Shown here piece by piece: positions 61,013-64,000 of a stretch of DNA of 64,000 nt. The DNA is from Marinibacterium sp. GTDB taxonomy: Bacteria > Pseudomonadota > Alphaproteobacteria > Rhodobacterales > Rhodobacteraceae. Both the position numbers and the translations under genes were made by a program. Location of the stretch: assembly GCA_017643305.1 (NCBI GenBank), contig JAEPNQ010000003.1, positions 1-64,000 on the forward strand. Direction: 5' to 3'. Below the pieces are notes generated by a model. The model had not been told where the DNA came from. It saw only the letters and a list, made by a program, of their open reading frames with translations, and did not search any database. Each line of letters begins with the position of its first letter. The first letter of the stretch is position 1.

Positions 61013-62505
61013 GCGGACGCCTCATTGTCTGGGTGGTTGCGCTTGAAGTTCTTGAAGATCATTGGGCCAAAAAGCGCCAGCGCCGTCAGGATGAAAAAGA
61101 CCAGGCAAATTGGCCTCGTCGTCATCAGCCACCATTTTTCATCAAGCATCACCATGGACTGGCCAAGCCGTTGTTCGAGGATACCACCGAGGATCAGCCC
61201 AATAGCCAGCGGCACAACGGAAAAGCCAAAGACCCGCATGAAATAACCAACCACGCCGGCGATCAGGGCAACCCAGACATCGAACATGCTTTGCGCCAAT
61301 GCATAAGCACCAACGATGGAAAACATGAAGACGCAGGGCCACAATACCTGTGTGGGGATCAAAGTGACGCGAGCAAAAAGCTTGGCCCCATAAAGACCGA
61401 TGGCAAGAAACAGCAGGTTCACAAAGAGCATCGACCAGAATATAGCAAAGGCAAAGTTTGCCTGATCCGTAAACATCGTTGGTCCAGGCCTTAGGCCGTG
61501 GACCAGAAGTCCGGCCAGAATGACCGCCGCAGTCGGTGAGCCGGGAATGCCAAGTGCCAGGGTTGGCACCATTGCGCCCCCAGTGGCCGAATTATTCGCC
61601 GCCTCAGACCCTGCAATACCTTCGGGCGCGCCCTTACCGAACTCTTCGGGGTTCTTCGACCAGCGCTTGGCCTCATTGTAGCCGATCATTGAGGCAACAG
61701 TTGCACCCTCGGCGGGCAAGATGCCGATGAAGGTGCCAATCCCGGAAGAGCGAAGGATCGTCTTCCAGACCCGCCGATAGTCTTCGCGGCTGGGCAACTT
61801 GATCGCTTTCATGGTGATTGTCTCACGCTTTTCATCAAGGCGTGTGGCCTGTGCAATCAGTTCAGATATACCAAAGACACCAATCATGACCGGCACAAAG
61901 CCAATCCCCTCATAGAGGTGAGGGCTGTCGAAAGTGAACCGTTTCACGGAGGTCAAAAGATCCGTGCCAACCGTCGCAAGCAGAATGCCCAGCGCCCCGG
62001 CAATCAGGTTTCGGATGGGAGAACCACCACCAATGCTCACCAGCATGGACAGACCAAAGACCGTCAGCGCGAAATACTCAGGGGGAGCAAAGCTGTAAGC
62101 TGCGCGCGCAAGAAGTGGCGCCGATAGCATAAGGACAAATACGCTAAAGACGCCACCGATTGTGGAAGACACAACTGCCAGACCAAGTGCGCGTCCGGCC
62201 TCGCCGCGGATCGCCATAGGGTATCCGTCAAGGCAGGTGGTCGCACTGGCCGAGGTGCCGGGTGTATTGATCAAAATGGCGGTGATGGCACCGGCGAAGG
62301 TCGCGGAGCAATAGATCGCCGTCAGAATCGAAATCGCAGCGACCGGCTCCATCGTGAGGGTGAAGGGCAGCAGGAGCGCTGCCCCCGTCGTCGCGTTTAA
62401 CCCCGGCAGGGCACCAATTACTACCCCTCCAAGTGTCGCACAGACCAGCAAGAGGATCAGATACGGATCCCCGAGCGCCGCCAAACCTGCCCAGAATGCC
62501 TCCAT
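61009..62505 (-). CDS. tctA: Tripartite tricarboxylate transporter large permease (TctA family)
   Basis: A 498-residue membrane protein with about 11-12 helices. Family motifs: [61 protein letters not shown] and [22 protein letters not shown] 62505 overlaps the tctB stop (ATGA); a longer frame upstream lies in tctB and is not credible. With TctB and TctC it forms a secondary carboxylate importer. Confidence 0.94.
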   Translation of the reverse strand: MEAFWAGLAALGDPYLILLLVCATLGGVVIGALPGLNATTGAALLLPFTLTMEPVAAISILTAIYCSATFAGAITAILINTPGTSASATTCLDGYPMAIRGEAGRALGLAVVSSTIGGVFSVFVLMLSAPLLARAAYSFAPPEYFALTVFGLSMLVSIGGGSPIRNLIAGALGILLATVGTDLLTSVKRFTFDSPHLYEGIGFVPVMIGVFGISELIAQATRLDEKRETITMKAIKLPSREDYRRVWKTILRSSGIGTFIGILPAEGATVASMIGYNEAKRWSKNPEEFGKGAPEGIAGSEAANNSATGGAMVPTLALGIPGSPTAAVILAGLLVHGLRPGPTMFTDQANFAFAIFWSMLFVNLLFLAIGLYGAKLFARVTLIPTQVLWPCVFMFSIVGAYALAQSMFDVWVALIAGVVGYFMRVFGFSVVPLAIGLILGGILEQRLGQSMVMLDEKWWLMTTRPICLVFFILTALALFGPMIFKNFKRNHPDNEASA

Positions 62506-62975
62506 CAGCCATACCACATGTTGGTCAGCAGGCCGCGCGGGAACCGCACCTGAAATGCCTGATCGAAAAGAAAAAAGATCGCCAAGGGCACGAGAAGGCC
62601 GACACCCGCCAGCACACCTATGCGCCGCTCCCCCCACAGGGCTGACAGCGCCGCAGCAAAGCAACCCAATGCGATGAAGAGATCGATGCAGACCAACAGG
62701 GCAAACCCTGCCATTAGGGCGATGGTTAACCACGTTTTGGTCACCACGCGCTCCTGCATGCGCACGGGATCAAACCAAGCCATCAACAGCGAGAGCGCAA
62801 TGATGAGCCCGCAAACAAGCTGCGGAAAGTCTGAGGGCTGGATTCCACGCTTAAGAATGGGCGGCATCTTCTTGAACGTGGTCGACACGTAAATCGCCGC
62901 GCATGCAAACAGGATTAGAGCGATCGGTACCAGCCACCGCACCAACCAGTCGGTTCTTTTTGACACATTTTGCAT
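62505..62975 (-). CDS. tctB: Tripartite tricarboxylate transporter small permease (TctB family)
   Basis: A 156-residue protein with four hydrophobic helices (LVRWLVPIALILFACAAIYV; FPQLVCGLIIALSLLMAW; and two more), the TctB pattern, plus RRIGVLAGVGLL-type loops and a basic C-terminal RFPRGLL. ATG 62975 (MQNVSKRTD) is preferred to an upstream in-frame start that falls within the hairpin region. Confidence 0.88.
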   Translation of the reverse strand: MQNVSKRTDWLVRWLVPIALILFACAAIYVSTTFKKMPPILKRGIQPSDFPQLVCGLIIALSLLMAWFDPVRMQERVVTKTWLTIALMAGFALLVCIDLFIALGCFAAALSALWGERRIGVLAGVGLLVPLAIFFLFDQAFQVRFPRGLLTNMWYG

Positions 62976-62992
62976 GCAACACCTAAAGGGTT

Positions 62993-63019
62993 GCGGAGCC
63001 GCCACGAGGGCGGCTCCGC
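62993..63019 (-). terminator. Strong hairpin between tctC and tctB
   Basis: GCGGAGCCGCC (62993-63003) and GGCGGCTCCGC (63009-63019) form a perfect 11-base-pair stem with a five-base loop. It lies just past the tctC stop. No T run follows on the minus strand, so it is more likely a partial terminator or 3' stabiliser that keeps tctC mRNA more abundant than the permease genes. Confidence 0.7.
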
Positions 63020-63026
63020 TATAAAT

Positions 63027-63977
63027 TTATTCGATGAAGCCCAGCTCTTTCAACGCGGACTGCATGTCATTGACCATCACCGACAGCTGACTGCCCCAAA
63101 CGTCAGATCCGGCAACAGAAGTGCTGTCGAGACCAACCGAGGTCAGGAAGCCTTGATAAACCGTGTGGCCCATCGCGTTCATCAGCGACTCTTCGATCTT
63201 GGCAGCAACCTCGTCCGGCGTATCGGCGTGCACGACAAAGCCCCGGACGGTTGAGAAGCTGACGGGGATTCCCATTTCCTCAGCCGTTGACACATCTGGC
63301 AAAGCAGACATACGCTCTGGCGCAAGAACAACGATCGGGCAGACATCTCCTGCCTCAATCTGGCTGCCTGCCTCGGCCAGGTTCAGAACAGCCGCATCTA
63401 CCGCGCCAGCGACAAGCTGGGTTGCCAGTTCGCCACCACCGTCAAACGGTAAGATTTTCGGTGTCATCATGCCACCTTTCTTGGTGAACATAAATGCCGA
63501 GACATCGTCGATATTGCCCAGATGGGTCGTCCCATAGGTAATCGGCGCTTCCTTCTGCTTGGCGACAAAGTCTGCAGCATCCGCATATGCCCCACAGCGC
63601 ACCATCAGGATCTGTGGATCATCAGTGCCGCGCGCGATTGGGCGGATATCGTCCAGCGTCATCTTGGTCTCGCCTTTTGCCAACGTTGCGGCGTGACCGA
63701 TCGTGAAGGTCAGGATGTTATAGCCATCGGCTGGAACGCCGAGGTAATAATCCATCGCAACGGCACCGCCGCCGCCCTTCTTGTTCACCACAATCATGTC
63801 CTGACCCAGTTCGCGGCGGGCCCGCAGCATCATCATGCGCGTGGTGACATCCGTGCCGCCTCCGTTCCCAGCATGGGTCACAACTTCAATTGCTTTACTT
63901 GGATAGTCCTCGGCGCTGGCAGCGCCTGCGAAAAGTGCCACCGCCGCAGCGACTGCACCAACAATACGGGTTTTCAT
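63027..63977 (-). CDS. tctC: Tripartite tricarboxylate transporter substrate-binding protein (TctC/Bug family)
   Basis: A 316-residue periplasmic binding protein. Signal peptide MKTRIVGAVAAAVALFAGAASA, then EDYPSKAIEVVTHAGNGGGTDVTTRMM, the Bug-type carboxylate-binding loop, and VNKKGGGGAVAMDYYL. It is the first visible gene of the operon; the promoter is presumably between 63,980 and the window edge or beyond. Ligand predicted to be the sugar acid used by the downstream enzymes. Confidence 0.93.
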   Translation of the reverse strand: MKTRIVGAVAAAVALFAGAASAEDYPSKAIEVVTHAGNGGGTDVTTRMMMLRARRELGQDMIVVNKKGGGGAVAMDYYLGVPADGYNILTFTIGHAATLAKGETKMTLDDIRPIARGTDDPQILMVRCGAYADAADFVAKQKEAPITYGTTHLGNIDDVSAFMFTKKGGMMTPKILPFDGGGELATQLVAGAVDAAVLNLAEAGSQIEAGDVCPIVVLAPERMSALPDVSTAEEMGIPVSFSTVRGFVVHADTPDEVAAKIEESLMNAMGHTVYQGFLTSVGLDSTSVAGSDVWGSQLSVMVNDMQSALKELGFIE

Positions 63978-64000
63978 GTTTTCCTCCCAATGTTCAGCGA

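Overview
The window looks like a piece of the main chromosome of a marine-type alphaproteobacterium of the Rhodobacterales (Roseobacter group). The evidence is gene order and protein flavour: rpoZ-spoT-DUF2062-pdxJ-acpS-lepB, three tandem peptide deformylase genes behind fmt, ubiB-ubiE back to back with mutM, rpsT before dnaA, then dnaA-dnaN-recF-gyrB. There are no rRNA, tRNA or CRISPR loci that I can see.

Region by region. 1-12,240: housekeeping genes. A minus-strand operon runs from rpoZ to lepB, followed by folK, a NYN-domain protein, ispH, a methyltransferase with rnhA, then fmt, a MaoC hydratase and three deformylase paralogues, the third of which has lost catalytic residues. 12,330-20,490: MalY/PatB-type lyase, glutathionyl-hydroquinone reductase, a frameshifted response regulator, the cobalamin pair cobC-cobD, a lytic transglycosylase, YggS and a porin. 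20,800-25,440: DUF3576 lipoprotein, leuS-lptE-holA. 25,500-34,720: GST, BaiN/HI0933-type flavoprotein, HNH protein, threonine catabolism (tdh-kbl) with an XRE-cupin regulator, thiolase, a 3-hydroxybenzoate 4-monooxygenase-like enzyme and a small reductive-dehalogenase-like Fe-S protein. 34,770-46,800: ubiB, ubiE, mutM, enoyl-CoA hydratase, rpsT, and dnaA-dnaN-recF-lysE-gyrB.

46,800-57,000 is different: an accessory, decaying region. It opens right after gyrB with four CATAA-N-TTTGCA-type repeats, then an AlbA_2 (Schlafen-like) gene with an apparently chimeric end. Broken genes follow: an HtrA-like protease, an M48 protease cut by an IS3 remnant, adhC (glutathione-dependent formaldehyde dehydrogenase), a ribbon-helix-helix protein and a glyoxalase-like VOC protein. 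The last two are each interrupted by a single in-frame stop. Intact genes among them are htpG, an IclR regulator, a methanethiol oxidase (SBP56 family), a membrane protein and a muconolactone-isomerase-like protein. Methanethiol oxidase releases formaldehyde, so decay of the adjacent adhC is notable.

57,231-63,977: a tightly overlapping minus-strand catabolic operon, tctC-tctB-tctA-(rhamnonate dehydratase-like)-(DapA family)-gntR-pdxA2. It reads as uptake of a sugar acid by a tripartite tricarboxylate-type transporter, dehydration by an enolase-superfamily enzyme, further conversion by a DapA-fold enzyme, and control by the GntR protein encoded in the same operon.
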